DNA from: Beroe ovata
Lineage: Eukaryota > Ctenophora > Nuda > Beroida > Beroidae
NCBI GenBank assembly: GCA_946803715.1
Contig: CAMPET010000096.1
Coordinates: 75,047-93,817 of the forward strand
Reading direction: 5' to 3'
Length of the DNA: 18,771 nucleotides
Numbering within the stretch: the stretch's first letter is position 1; every line of letters starts with the position of its first letter. Made by a program: the position numbers and the translations under genes. The notes beneath the pieces are model-generated. The model had not been told where the DNA came from and made no database searches. It saw nothing but the letters and a program-made list of their open reading frames with translations. Below are positions 9,301 to 17,175 of the stretch, in pieces.

Positions 9301-12300
9301 CTATGACCACGTCCTATGCCAGTTCAAGTCAAATAAGGGGTCAGATAAGGATCTCAGCCGTCTACATACTCACTTACCACCCCTTTATCACCATTTATTT
9401 CGTGTTTTTTATCTCTGATTCCATATTTGGTGTTTTGAAACTCGAAAGCTCCGTGTACACCACTTTTGCTTATTAACTTAGCGACAAAACTCAAACGCGG
9501 TCGCGGTATTTCTATCAAAAGCGCGCGTGACAAATTGATATTTTGCGCTAACGTGATCAGTAATATGTCAATTATACATCGCGCGTTCCGTCACAAAATT
9601 CCACTCTCATTTCTAAGCGGCGTGATCGTTTGAGCTATCAGGCATCAGCGGAAACTTGATACAACATATTTGCGTGAGAGATGTTTAATTTTTGCAACGT
9701 ACCGCCTCCTATGGAACTAAGCGTGAATCTGTATACTTGTACCGCAACTTGCTGAGACGCTGTAAGTGGCGATTTCACATCATCCTGAAATACAAATCAA
9801 TATTTAATAACGAATGATGAAATAGTAAATTGATTCACCGATTAGGTTGCGATAAGACTGATGTGCAGAATTGGTCTGCATACACGTCAGATTCTCGCAA
9901 AACCAAACACATGCTATTACAGCGGCTAGCTACTACTCATAAATACATCATTAGTGTACTTCAGTAATCCCTCCTAAATTTATACTGCTACGTCACAGTG
10001 TTTACATCATGAAATGTACTATAATGAGATAGAAGCTAGTCCAACCTTCTTCGATTTTGTCTCTTTGGAAACGGTCATAGAGGGTATGAGAAGTTGGAAG
10101 TCTTTCAGAGAGATTTTCCTGAAAAAGTGAGGATAAATTCTACCGCGCAGTCTGCAGGGTAGGTACTGAGACTATGACAGATGGTCAGCCACTCTGAGAG
10201 GAAATGCTATGCATAATTACAGAATTACACTTTAAAAGGAAGTGAATCGGATATCGACTTATCGACTCCGAAACCGTTAGCATCCCAACCGATTTACCCT
10301 GAATTGTCGTGATCAAGTAGTCTCCATAGTAGCGTGGTCTGTACTGGTGTGATAGCCTCTGAAAACCGCCACGTGCTTTTATCGAATTGATCTGAGGAGA
10401 GAGAAATAAGTCATTGATACTTCTTGTAGAGCAGAAGAGGTTATACATTCTTAATCACGTGACAAAATTTTCTTCATTTCTGCTTGATTTGTCTGAGTTA
10501 TTCTTAGTTTGATCCAAGTTATCCTTAGTTATGCTCATGCTGTCACGTGACACGGAGTTATGAGACTCTTCTTCTCAGAACATCGTCAGATCTCACACGT
10601 GTGACAAACAATGTGAAAAACACGTGTGACAAACAATGGGTAACAATTCTACCTTTAGTCAATTCCTCTTCTTCCCTTTGTTCCACCACATCTGAGAATA
10701 TCCTGTAGACCAGCTCCACATTGTGGAGCAGCGCATTCATGGCCGTGAAGTAGGCATAGCTTATCCTGGTAGTTTGGCCTGTGATCGTCTGTGAATAGAC
10801 ACAGAATCATGGATTACTGAACAAGCTAGAGTGAAATTACTATAATATGTCAGTGTTTGGAAGGTCCTAAGAGGAAATGAGGAAGGTATAAAAGCTGAGC
10901 AAACACTCGAGTAAGTGAGTAGGCAAGAGCGTGAAATGAATAAAGAATCGACCTACCCCTAGTAAGTTTTCCTCCAGGTATTTTGTGATAGAGGGTCCCT
11001 TCAGTCTGACAAGTGTGTTTGTATATGCAATGGCATCTATACTTCCATCAAGGGAGTCCTTGATGAGGTTTTGGAATGCCTGCCTGATGTGTTCCCTCGG
11101 TACACTCTGTTGGAATCAGAAGTTCATGAAGAATAAGATGAATCTAATAAGTGTCAAGTGTGGTGACGAACACGCCTTTCTAGCAGTGTAATATAAAGTT
11201 TCTTCGCACCTGTGAGGTGCGTATTTGGCTGTATTTCTTGAGGCAAAGCAGAGTGAAACTTGGGTAATACGCACCGAACGGGTGTGAAGTAACGTTATTA
11301 TCTCAAGATTGGAACGAAGGCTACTGTTACCGCTGCATTTCAACATTTCAACTTTTGATTCATCCTCATGAGTTGAATAATAGGTTGTATGCTATGACTA
11401 TTCATATCAATATGAAGGCGTTAGATCTTGAGCAGCAGTACAAAAACTAACCAGCAAATTACTACATCAATTTCAAAGCAAAACTCACTGCAATGAACTG
11501 AGGGAACTCATCAGGTCTCATCCTGCGTTGCAAGTTCCTTCCAAAATGCAATTTCATCCAACTACAGTTCTTTTCAAACTTCACTTCCTTATACGCCTGC
11601 ACAAGTTTTGAAATGAAGAGGATAAGTAGCAGTAAAAATGAAAATAAAAAGAAATAAATGTAAAAAGAAAGTATCAAAGCTCAGATTATTGTGATAAGTA
11701 AAGTAAATGTTCATGGAAGCAGGGTCTCTCTCTTATTTAATCGACTAATCCATGAACTCTGGAAGTTAAGTAGTCATGGTCATAGAACAAACCTGTGTTG
11801 CCATCATAACTCTCATGAAGTCTTCTACTGAAATGGTGCCCTTGCCATTCTTGTCACACATCCGAAATGCTAAACGAAAGTGAGCATCTGGCATTCTCAT
11901 AACCCTCTCCATGGCAAAAAATTCATCAAGAGTGATGTATCCTTTGTTTCCAATGTCAGCCACACTTGACACAAGGGAAACAGCCTCATCTGAGACATCC
12001 CATTGGAGAAAGTCTCTCACAAAAACAGTTGATGTGATTACAAGCTGACCAGTGTCCTCATTAAGAGTCGCATACTGAAATGGGGATTACATCGATGAAG
12101 GTGACAGATCAAGAATAGAATTAAGACCCACACTGAAGACAGATTTTGTATATAATTCCCTTGATGGACAAACACAGTTTCAAACTCTTGTTTAAAGCCA
12201 ATGTGTGTGATCATGTCGTTTTATCTGCTCTCATGGGAACATACAACTATGATTCACAGTAAATAAGTAAATAAATGACATTTAGTATTTGTTATCAGGA

Positions 12301-12379
12301 CACCATAGACTCTACCCCTTACCTTCTGAAAAACTTTCTTCAACCTTGATCCACTGGTTAGCTTTTCCTGTGATTCCAT
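4470..12379 (-). CDS. SLC25A12/13-like: Mitochondrial aspartate/glutamate carrier with EF-hands (aralar/citrin, SLC25A12/13)
   Basis: Fifteen minus-strand exons join in phase to 671 codons plus stop, close to vertebrate citrin (about 675): 12323-12379, 11793-12074, 11489-11596, 10957-11106, 10653-10788, 10298-10391, 10046-10118, 9703-9784, 6162-6367, 6002-6085, 5610-5750, 5272-5469, 5025-5169, 4684-4851, 4470-4561. Residues 1-300 form the EF-hand regulatory part. About 315-600 is a six-helix carrier with signatures YPIDLVK (335-341), NPIEIVK (434-440) and TPADVIK (527-533), then the family's C-terminal tail. The family exchanges mitochondrial aspartate for cytosolic glutamate plus a proton across the inner membrane, feeding the malate-aspartate shuttle, with Ca2+ sensed on the intermembrane side. 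Exons were placed by family similarity, splice motifs and phase. The start is [10 protein letters not shown]; an AG upstream of the ATG in the other copies suggests an upstream intron in the 5' UTR. Confidence 0.93.
6390..8520. repeat. Intronic satellite array, ~14 units of 140-152 bp
   Basis: The anchor GTCTGAGACCCTTATCTGAC or a close variant occurs at 6531, 6674, 6814, 6955, 7097, 7247, 7399, 7551, 7703, 7855, 8006, 8158 and 8310, with a partial unit before and a decayed one after. The first spacings are 140-143; from 7097 on they are 150-152. Conserved words include CTTATTTGACC, CGGACCTCGAAAAATGGAAT and CATAGGAAATGATGATT. Units at 7703, 7855, 8158 and 8310 follow an AATTGAGAAGATGCAC variant, others AATTGAGTAGACGTAG, hinting at higher-order structure. 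The array fills most of intron 8 of the carrier gene. No ORF of note runs through it. Confidence 0.95.
8541..8592. repeat. Perfect 22-bp inverted repeat with 8-base loop
   Basis: The left arm 8541-8562 starts TGCAGCATCTAATTGATCAC and is exactly complementary to 8571-8592; the loop is GATTGAAA. It lies just after the satellite array in intron 8. It would form a stable hairpin in RNA from either strand. It is too AT-rich and has no U-run, so it is not a bacterial-type terminator. Confidence 0.95.
8680..8821. repeat. 75-bp tandem duplication
   Basis: Copies 8680-8754 and 8755-8821 start GGGTCGGTTGACCCAGCTCA and end GCCATGGGTTCAGGTCGAA. The first holds four GTGTA steps, the second fewer, so slippage explains the length difference. 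GGTCGGTTGACC itself is a short interrupted palindrome. Located in intron 8. Confidence 0.93.
8822..9702. other. Rest of carrier intron 8
   Basis: Apart from the inverted satellite piece this stretch shows no exon. It contains CACGTG at 9166-9171 and scattered GCGCG words at about 9521 and 9590. Reading frames here, including one from 9111 to 9476, are made mostly of satellite sequence. Nothing else is recognised. Confidence 0.6.
9190..9425. repeat. Inverted piece of the intron 8 satellite
   Basis: GGGGTCAGATAAGGGTCTCA at 9193 and GGGGTCAGATAAGGATCTCA at 9338 are reverse complements of the array anchor. Between them TTTCCTATGTAATTTTGAGC and TTCCATTTTTCGAGGTCCGA are reverse complements of unit words. 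One full unit of about 145 bp and a decaying second one are present, opposite in orientation to the main array 670 bases away. Confidence 0.93.
9703..11106 (-). CDS. SLC25A12/13-like: Aralar/citrin exons 4-8: C-terminal EF-hands and linker to the carrier
   Basis: Exon 4 (10957-11106, [20 protein letters not shown]...), exon 5 (10653-10788, [20 protein letters not shown]...), exon 6 (10298-10391, [20 protein letters not shown]...), exon 7 (10046-10118, [14 protein letters not shown]...) and exon 8 (9703-9784, [20 protein letters not shown]...). They follow the family order without gap. The loop DHDNSGKISLKD (271-282), split by intron 6, is a standard 12-residue EF-hand loop with acidic or polar residues at 1, 3, 5, 9 and 12 and glycine at 6. 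Exon 8 ends in the start of the first transmembrane helix (FTLSSIGG). The donor after exon 7 (GTTGGA) is non-ideal; phase and homology support it. Confidence 0.88.
10596..10638. repeat. Two spaced copies of an 18-bp motif in intron 5
   Basis: CACGTGTGACAAACAATG occurs at 10596-10613 and 10621-10638, period 25. It contains the E-box CACGTG and lies 15 bases inside the intron from the donor of exon 5. A perfect GTCACGTGAC palindrome lies at 10542-10551 nearby. Confidence 0.85.
11489..12379 (-). CDS. SLC25A12/13-like: Aralar/citrin exons 1-3, copy A (used in the full model)
   Basis: Exon 1 (12323-12379) is [19 protein letters not shown]; exon 2 (11793-12074) has 94 codons; exon 3 (11489-11596) has 36 codons including [19 protein letters not shown]. 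Exon 2 spans EF-hands 1-3. EF2 is [12 protein letters not shown] at residues 59-70; EF3 is [12 protein letters not shown] at 93-104. Both have lysine at loop position 5. All joins are phase 0. Only eight bases precede the ATG before the N at 12388, so this copy has no visible 5' UTR or promoter, and its continuation upstream cannot be trusted. Confidence 0.88.
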
Positions 12380-12387
12380 GATATCAC

Positions 12388-12388
12388 N
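12388..12388. other. Ambiguous base N, probable contig join
   Basis: A single N sits exactly where copy A of the duplicated segment ends and unrelated minisatellite begins. With the N at 13694 it bounds a 1,305-base piece. This placement suggests a scaffold join rather than one uncertain base. Confidence 0.7.
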
Positions 12389-12520
12389 AGTGTGGCATAA
12401 TACCAAAAAAGTGTGGCATAATATGAAAAAAGTGTGGCATAATACCAAAAAAGTGTGGCATAATATGAAAAAAGTGTGGCATAATATGAAAAAAGTGTGG
12501 CATAATACGAAAAGTGTGGG
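12389..12520. repeat. 21-bp minisatellite, about six units
   Basis: The unit AGTGTGGCATAATATGAAAA(A) repeats six times, with variants ATACC and ATATG at the centre and a shortened last unit (ATACGAAA). Because 21 is a multiple of three, both strands appear as heptad-repeat reading frames, which are not genes. It starts right at the N at 12388, in what would be intron 3 of copy B. Confidence 0.95.
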
Positions 12521-12688
12521 AAAAACACCCAAAATAACACATGTTACTACACCGGATATATTAGCCACGAGGTACATAATAGGTTGTATGCTATGACTAT
12601 TCATATCAATATGAAGGCGTTAGATCTTGAGCAGCAGTACAAAAACTAACCAGCAAATTACTACATCAATTTCAAAGCAAAAACTCAC

Positions 12689-13576
12689 TGCAATGAACTG
12701 AGGGAACTCATCAGGTCTCATCCTGCGTTGCAAGTTCCTTCCAAAATGCAATTTCATCCAACTACAGTTCTTTTCAAACTTCACTTCCTTATACGCCTGC
12801 ACAAGTTTTTCGAAATGAAGAGGATAAGTAGCAGTAAAAATGAAAATAAAAAGAAATAAATGTAAAAAGAAAGTATCAAAGCTCAGATTATTGTGATAAG
12901 TAAAGTAAATGTTCATGGAAGCAGGGTCTCTCTCTTATTTAATCGACTAATCCATGAACTCTGGAAGTAGTCATGGTTATAGAACAAACCTGTGTTGCCA
13001 TCATAACTCTCATGAAGTCTTCTACTGAAATGGTGCCCTTGCCATTCTTGTCACACATCCGAAATGCTAAACGAAAGTGAGCATCTGGCATTCTCATAAC
13101 CCTCTCCATGGCAAAAAATTCATCAAGAGTGATGTATCCTTTGTTTCCAATGTCAGCCACACTTGACACAAGGGAAACAGCCTCATCTGAGACATCCCAT
13201 TGGAGAAAGTCTCTCACAAAAACAGTTGATGTGATTACAAGCTGACCAGTGTCCTCATTAAGAGTCGCATACTGAAATGGGGATTACATCGATGAAGGTG
13301 ACAGATCAAGAATAGAATTAAGACCCACACTGAAGACAGATTTTGTATATAATTCCCTTGATGGACAAACACAGTTTCAAACTCTTGTTTAAAGCCAATG
13401 TGTGTGATCATGTCGTTTTATCTGCTCTCATGGGAACATACAACTATGATTCACAGTAAATAAGTAAATAAATGACATTTAGTATTTGTTATCAGGACAC
13501 CATAGACTCTACCCCTTACCTTCTGAAAAACTTTCTTCAACCTTGATCCACTGGTTAGCTTTTCCTGTGATTCCAT
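12689..13576 (-). CDS. SLC25A12/13-like: Aralar/citrin exons 1-3, copy B (near-identical extra copy)
   Basis: Exon 1 (13520-13576), exon 2 (12990-13271) and exon 3 (12689-12796) have the same lengths, splice sites and predicted residues as copy A. Differences seen are mostly intronic: a 5-base indel, a one-base A-run change and a two-base change after CAAGTTTT. No exon 4 follows before the N at 12388; instead a 21-bp minisatellite occurs. As written, this copy would splice into copy A or be non-coding. The most economical reading is a second haplotype of the same exons placed in series by the assembler. Confidence 0.8.
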
Positions 13577-13693
13577 GATATCACTATAGCAATATTTTAT
13601 CAGTTTTAAAAAGGAACAACAGAATCATGTCAATCACGCATGTAATATCATCAAAATGACTCATAGACCTAGTTGTTGATATAATTTACAATA

Positions 13694-13694
13694 N
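13694..13694. other. Ambiguous base N, probable contig join inside an exon
   Basis: This N interrupts exon 2 of copy C after TTTCTCCAAT (minus strand); the exon does not continue on the other side, where unrelated intergenic sequence follows. Splice structure is broken at the N, as expected for an assembly join. Confidence 0.75.
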
Positions 13695-14072
13695 ATTGGA
13701 GAAAGTCTCTCACAAAAACAGTTGATGAGATTACAAGCTGACCAGTGTCCTCATTAAGAGTTGCATACTGAAATGGGGGCTGCGTCAATGAAGGTGACAG
13801 ATCAAGAATAGAGTTAGGACCCACAGTGAAGAGAGATTTTGTACACAATTCCCTTGATGGACAAACGCAGTTTCAAACTCTTGTTTCAAGCCAATATGTA
13901 TAATTCTGTGCTTTTATCAGCTCACATAGTAACATGTGGCTTTAATTAACACTTAACAAATAGATAAATGAAATTAAGGATTTGTTATCAGGGCGCCAAA
14001 GTCTCTGCCACATACCTTCTGAAAAACTTTCTTCAGCCTTGATCCACTGGTAAGTTTTTCCTGTGATTCCAT
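13695..14072 (-). CDS. SLC25A12/13-like: Aralar/citrin exons 1-2, copy C (diverged, truncated at an N)
   Basis: Exon 1 (14016-14072) encodes the same 19 residues as the other copies but with three synonymous changes (AAA, CTT, CTG). Exon 2 (13695-13767) starts [10 protein letters not shown] and breaks at the N after 24 codons plus one base; it has one replacement (T to S in VISST). Introns and flanks differ from copy B by several percent. The pattern of mainly silent coding change shows a functional sequence, either another allele or a diverged paralogue. An AG nine bases before the ATG (TTGCTTCAG) suggests a further upstream exon. The sequence that follows upstream is the real 5' flank visible in this window. 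Confidence 0.75.
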
Positions 14073-15262
14073 GATGTCACTGAAGCAATATTTCATCAGT
14101 TTTAAAAAGGAACAACCAAATCGTGCAGGTTATATCATCAGAATAATATTCAAATTGAATGTCTTACAGATTATTCTGTCCTCAGAAAATATCATGATTT
14201 TAGATGAATATAATAAATAGAATAAGTTAATTACATCACCACTGTTACTTATATCAACTAACAGCACTAAAGTATCCTCAGAATGAATGGAATGCTTGAT
14301 TCAAACCTTATAGCTAAGATCTGTACAATTGCAAGTATCTTGTGATCTACTTATCTTTGTATAATTGTTTTATCAACGTCAATATCAGGAAGTTGTCGAT
14401 CGATGATAGACCCTGTCGAGAATTTCGTTTTGCGCGCGCGCGGCGCAAACTTATTCGCGGCTTGCATCAGCGGTCTAGCATCGCCAGACAATCAGGAAGG
14501 AAAAATTTGGAGCAGTGGAGCTGAGCACACACAATAGACCAAGTTTAATCAAAGCAAAACAATTACAAAGGAATCTTACAATGAAGGAAATGGTAACAAC
14601 TATAAAAGGAGACAGCATTTATTACGAAATGTCTCAAAATGGTAAAATTTACATTTTACAACTTTTTGTGCAGATCAGAAAATGCACGCGCATCAGCATG
14701 CATGCATTATGCAGGCCTTCGATGAAAGCGCGCGCGCGAGAAACACAAACAGATCGAAGGTAACATCGATGACAATGGCCAATAGCGATGCTAGGCCCGG
14801 CCCAGCTGACACGAGCGCCCACGCCAGCGTCATCTGTCTGAGACCAATCATTTGCGGCGCGCGAAATGAAATTCTGGACAGTGGCTATCGTTGTCAGATT
14901 TTATCTGACCTTTGTTTCTCGCGCGCGCGCCTTCATCGAACTCGAAGGCCGAAACTGTTTCGGCCTTCAGCGAACGCGAGAAACAAATTTCAGATAAAAT
15001 CTGACAAGGCTATCCACTATCGCCTATCATGTCATCAACAAGAACAAGCAAGTGCACACTGCACTGCGCCACTGCACAATGAAATCTGACAAGAAGCCAA
15101 TGTGAAGTGAGAATCTTGCAAGTTTCGCTACCTCTTTTCCGAACATAAACTTGCCTTCCTAAACACTAAAAAATCAGTATATAAATATTCAATAATTCAA
15201 TTTCAATATTGAAAATGACCATCACCAAGGCCGCACACGCACAGAACGTGATATCAATATCA
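14073..15262. other. CpG-rich region between the carrier start and the next gene
   Basis: No credible exon was seen. GCGC runs occur at about 14432-14447, 14728-14740 and 14920-14930, and CpG is dense from about 14400 to 15000, unlike the AT-rich flanks. On the minus strand this is the 5' flank of carrier copy C, so it is the likely carrier promoter region, and the 3' flank of the helical-protein gene. A foldback repeat lies inside it. No clear TATA box was found. Confidence 0.5.
14877..15021. repeat. Imperfect foldback repeat with GC core
   Basis: The arms pair around position ~14955. Paired words are TTGTCAGATTTTATCTGA (left) with TCAGATAAAATCTGACAA (right), TTTGTTTCTCGCG with CGCGAGAAACAAA, and GAAGGCCGAAAC with GTTTCGGCCTTC. 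The left arm has an expanded GCGCGCGC stretch missing from the right. A further AAATCTGACAAG lies at about 15080, and GCGCGAGAAACACAAA at about 14733, so fragments of the same family are nearby. Confidence 0.88.
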
Positions 15263-16747
15263 TCAAAGAGCAACAAGGGCCAGAAGCTCTTCCAGTGCAC
15301 TGGACACCTCATCTCCAAACTCCGAATAGTTGGAACTGAGATCCACTAGCTGCTTCATGTTGACATTGTCAAATCTAACAGTCCTATCAACCTTCTCGAT
15401 GAGCTGGCAGATAGCGTTCACAGAACTGAACCAGACGTCCTTCAACTCGATCCAGGAGGGGGATTCTTGCTGGTCATAGGCAGCGGCAAGCAGATAATTG
15501 ATAGCACGAGCAATGCTCTCATTCAGATCCCATCTCTCAACATGCTCGCAGATATCAACTCCCCTCTTTGTGAAACAGAGAATCACATATGATGAAATCT
15601 GTATCAGTGTTAGTCCGCGGAATGAGAGTGAACCTTCAGGAGGTGCCAATATTTGTGTCAAACCCGAGGCACACTCACTGTCCAGTACTTTGTTCGGATG
15701 AAGGAATATGTCGTAGGAGAGAAGATCGTTAAAGATGGGTGCGAAGGAGAAGGGTGTGCAGTTGTGTGCACACCCAATTTCCAACAGAGAATAACCCAGA
15801 TCATTCTGAACGAAGGACCTAAAAGTTTTATCCTCCATTTGGAAAAGGACAGCCGACACAATAAACGTGCCGTACTTGATGTAATTATCATCATGACGGA
15901 AAAAGTTATCCACGAGAGAGGAGAAAGTGTCGATGATGCTTTGAACGTCGAGTGAGTCATCGGACAGCCACCGCATACAGCACCTCAACACGGGAACAAA
16001 TACCTGCTGAACCTGGAGTTCTGGTTTCTGGAGGTAAAACATGGCGCTTGTCATAGCCATTCTGATATCATCTATCAGCTTCTGTAACGTCTCTCCTGCT
16101 ATCTGGCTGTTCTCATCGACCATCTCACTGATACTGTTCTCTATCGTATCACAGCACCCAATCACACCCTCTACAATCGACAAATCCATGTCCATCGTCT
16201 GTGAGACCTCAAACCTGTGCACCAGGCCCTCTAAAGCTAGCTTCAGCTCTATACAGGCAAGAGAGTAGCAAGTTTGGGTGCCCGGCCATGATCTTAGAGT
16301 TTGGATATCGGTAAGAATGGGAGCGGACTTCAACAGTTTGTATCTACTTTCGGCGGGTAGCCTCGATTTGAAGAGAGTTTCAGCAGCTTCCAGTAGAACT
16401 GGGAAATTAGAAATTCTCTGGTGAAGAAAGGGCACGCAGGAAATCAGAGTTAACACACCTGACACGATGCTTATGTTGGTTTCCAGACAGGTCGGTGCCT
16501 TCATCTCGAGTTTGTCGATTGATTCCACAACTACATTCTCCAGCTGCTTCTCATATTCCCTGATCAGCTCCAGATCCAATGTCTCGCAAAGAGACCGGTA
16601 AACATCACACCACTTGTCGAAATGGGGGAGGAGGGAGGGTAGAGAGGAGAGGAGGAGGGGGAGAAGCGAGGAGTTGGGAGGATGCTGGATCACGAACTCC
16701 ATGATCTTCATCACATCTACCTCGCATTCGGGTATATCTGTTGCAAT
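15263..16747 (-). CDS. Last exon of an unrecognised alpha-helical protein, 5' partial
   Basis: A single open stretch of 494 codons plus stop begins at a strong acceptor (pyrimidine run then TCTCTCAG at 16748) and continues in frame above the first Met at 16714: IATDIPECEVDVMKIMEFV. It is rich in leucine with alternating amphipathic helices (LLPLLLSSLPSLLPHFDKW, ALEGLVHRF, AINYLLAAAY, ALEELLALVAL at the end), no signal peptide, no transmembrane segment and no catalytic motif that I can see. The pattern fits a HEAT/armadillo-type helical repeat protein. I considered importin-like transport factors and MEI1-like proteins but cannot support either. The C-terminus is complete. Upstream exons are not visible in the remaining 2 kb, so the next intron is long or extends beyond the window. 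Frames on the opposite strand are shadows. Confidence 0.8.
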   Translation of the reverse strand: MATDIPECEVDVMKIMEFVIQHPPNSSLLPLLLSSLPSLLPHFDKWCDVYRSLCETLDLELIREYEKQLENVVVESIDKLEMKAPTCLETNISIVSGVLTLISCVPFLHQRISNFPVLLEAAETLFKSRLPAESRYKLLKSAPILTDIQTLRSWPGTQTCYSLACIELKLALEGLVHRFEVSQTMDMDLSIVEGVIGCCDTIENSISEMVDENSQIAGETLQKLIDDIRMAMTSAMFYLQKPELQVQQVFVPVLRCCMRWLSDDSLDVQSIIDTFSSLVDNFFRHDDNYIKYGTFIVSAVLFQMEDKTFRSFVQNDLGYSLLEIGCAHNCTPFSFAPIFNDLLSYDIFLHPNKVLDSECASGLTQILAPPEGSLSFRGLTLIQISSYVILCFTKRGVDICEHVERWDLNESIARAINYLLAAAYDQQESPSWIELKDVWFSSVNAICQLIEKVDRTVRFDNVNMKQLVDLSSNYSEFGDEVSSALEELLALVAL

Positions 16748-16806
16748 CTGAGAGAGAGAAAGGGGGATAACATGGAATCAGGAAGTTGATAAAAATGAGT
16801 TAAATC

Positions 16807-17071
16807 ATTTTTCCCAAAACCAAATTAGATTTGGTTGTTTCTGTCCGCGGCATCAGGCGTTCTTTATTTTAAAGTCTATGATATGATAAAGAACGCGGCA
16901 TGTACGACAGACTGCCGCCACATCACTAGAAAAAGCTTCAGTGTTTCTACTGTGAGGTGGCGGCAGTCTTTCGTACATGCCGCGTTCTTTATCATATCAT
17001 AGACTTTAAAATAAAGAACGCCTGATGCCGCGGACAGAAACAACCAAATCTAATTTGGTTTTGGGAAAAAT
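16807..17071. repeat. 265-bp foldback element with 101-bp perfect arms
   Basis: 16807-16907 is exactly complementary to 16971-17071. After one mismatch (16908/16970) pairing continues for 13 bases (16909-16921 with 16957-16969), leaving a loop of about 35. Ends read ATTTTTCCCAAAACC and its complement. Inside each arm is a second inverted repeat, GCGTTCTTTAT and ATAAAGAACGC (16857-16867 and 16886-16896 on the left), and the short palindrome AACCAAATTAGATTTGGTT. No clear target-site duplication is visible. It lies 59 bases upstream of the last exon of the helical-protein gene, in its presumed intron. A non-autonomous MITE or a hairpin-RNA source fits. Confidence 0.95.
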
Positions 17072-17141
17072 ATCTAGATATATTTGTGTCTGTACCAGTT
17101 TGTGCCTTCTCACCGTGTCTTCTTGATGTGCAGATGTGGCT

Positions 17142-17175
17142 AGTGAGCATGAACTGGCCAGAGCTCATGCTCACT
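17142..17175. repeat. Short inverted repeat, 11-bp arms
   Basis: AGTGAGCATGA at 17142-17152 pairs exactly with TCATGCTCACT at 17165-17175 around a 12-base loop. Its role is unknown; length is near what chance gives in a 19-kb window. Confidence 0.8.

Larger units (their letters stand above)
11377..13584. repeat. Direct ~1.0-kb segmental duplication of the carrier's 5' exons
   Basis: 11377-12387 and 12576-13584 match almost base for base at an offset of about 1,197-1,199, over exons and introns alike. The match begins at ATAATAGGTTG and stops exactly at the N (12388) on one side. A third, more diverged partial copy runs from 13695 to about 14110. Equal identity in introns and exons means very recent duplication or allelic sequence. 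Confidence 0.92.

Noticed and set aside
9111-9476. 121-codon plus-strand frame
   Set aside because: It runs through the inverted satellite block; the sequence is repeat, not a conserved protein.
12254-12604. Minus-strand frame with repeated CHTFFIL-type heptads, and matching plus-strand frame with VWHN repeats
   Set aside because: The 21-bp minisatellite is a multiple of three and so stays open in several frames; the frame crosses an N and has no splice or family support.
14342-15089. Plus-strand frames of 60-135 codons in the CpG-rich region
   Set aside because: Composition reflects GC runs and the foldback; no splice signals, no domain pattern.
15653-15960. 100-codon frames on both strands within the helical-protein exon
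   Set aside because: They are shadows of the 494-codon minus-strand frame, which has a splice site, length and composition in its favour.
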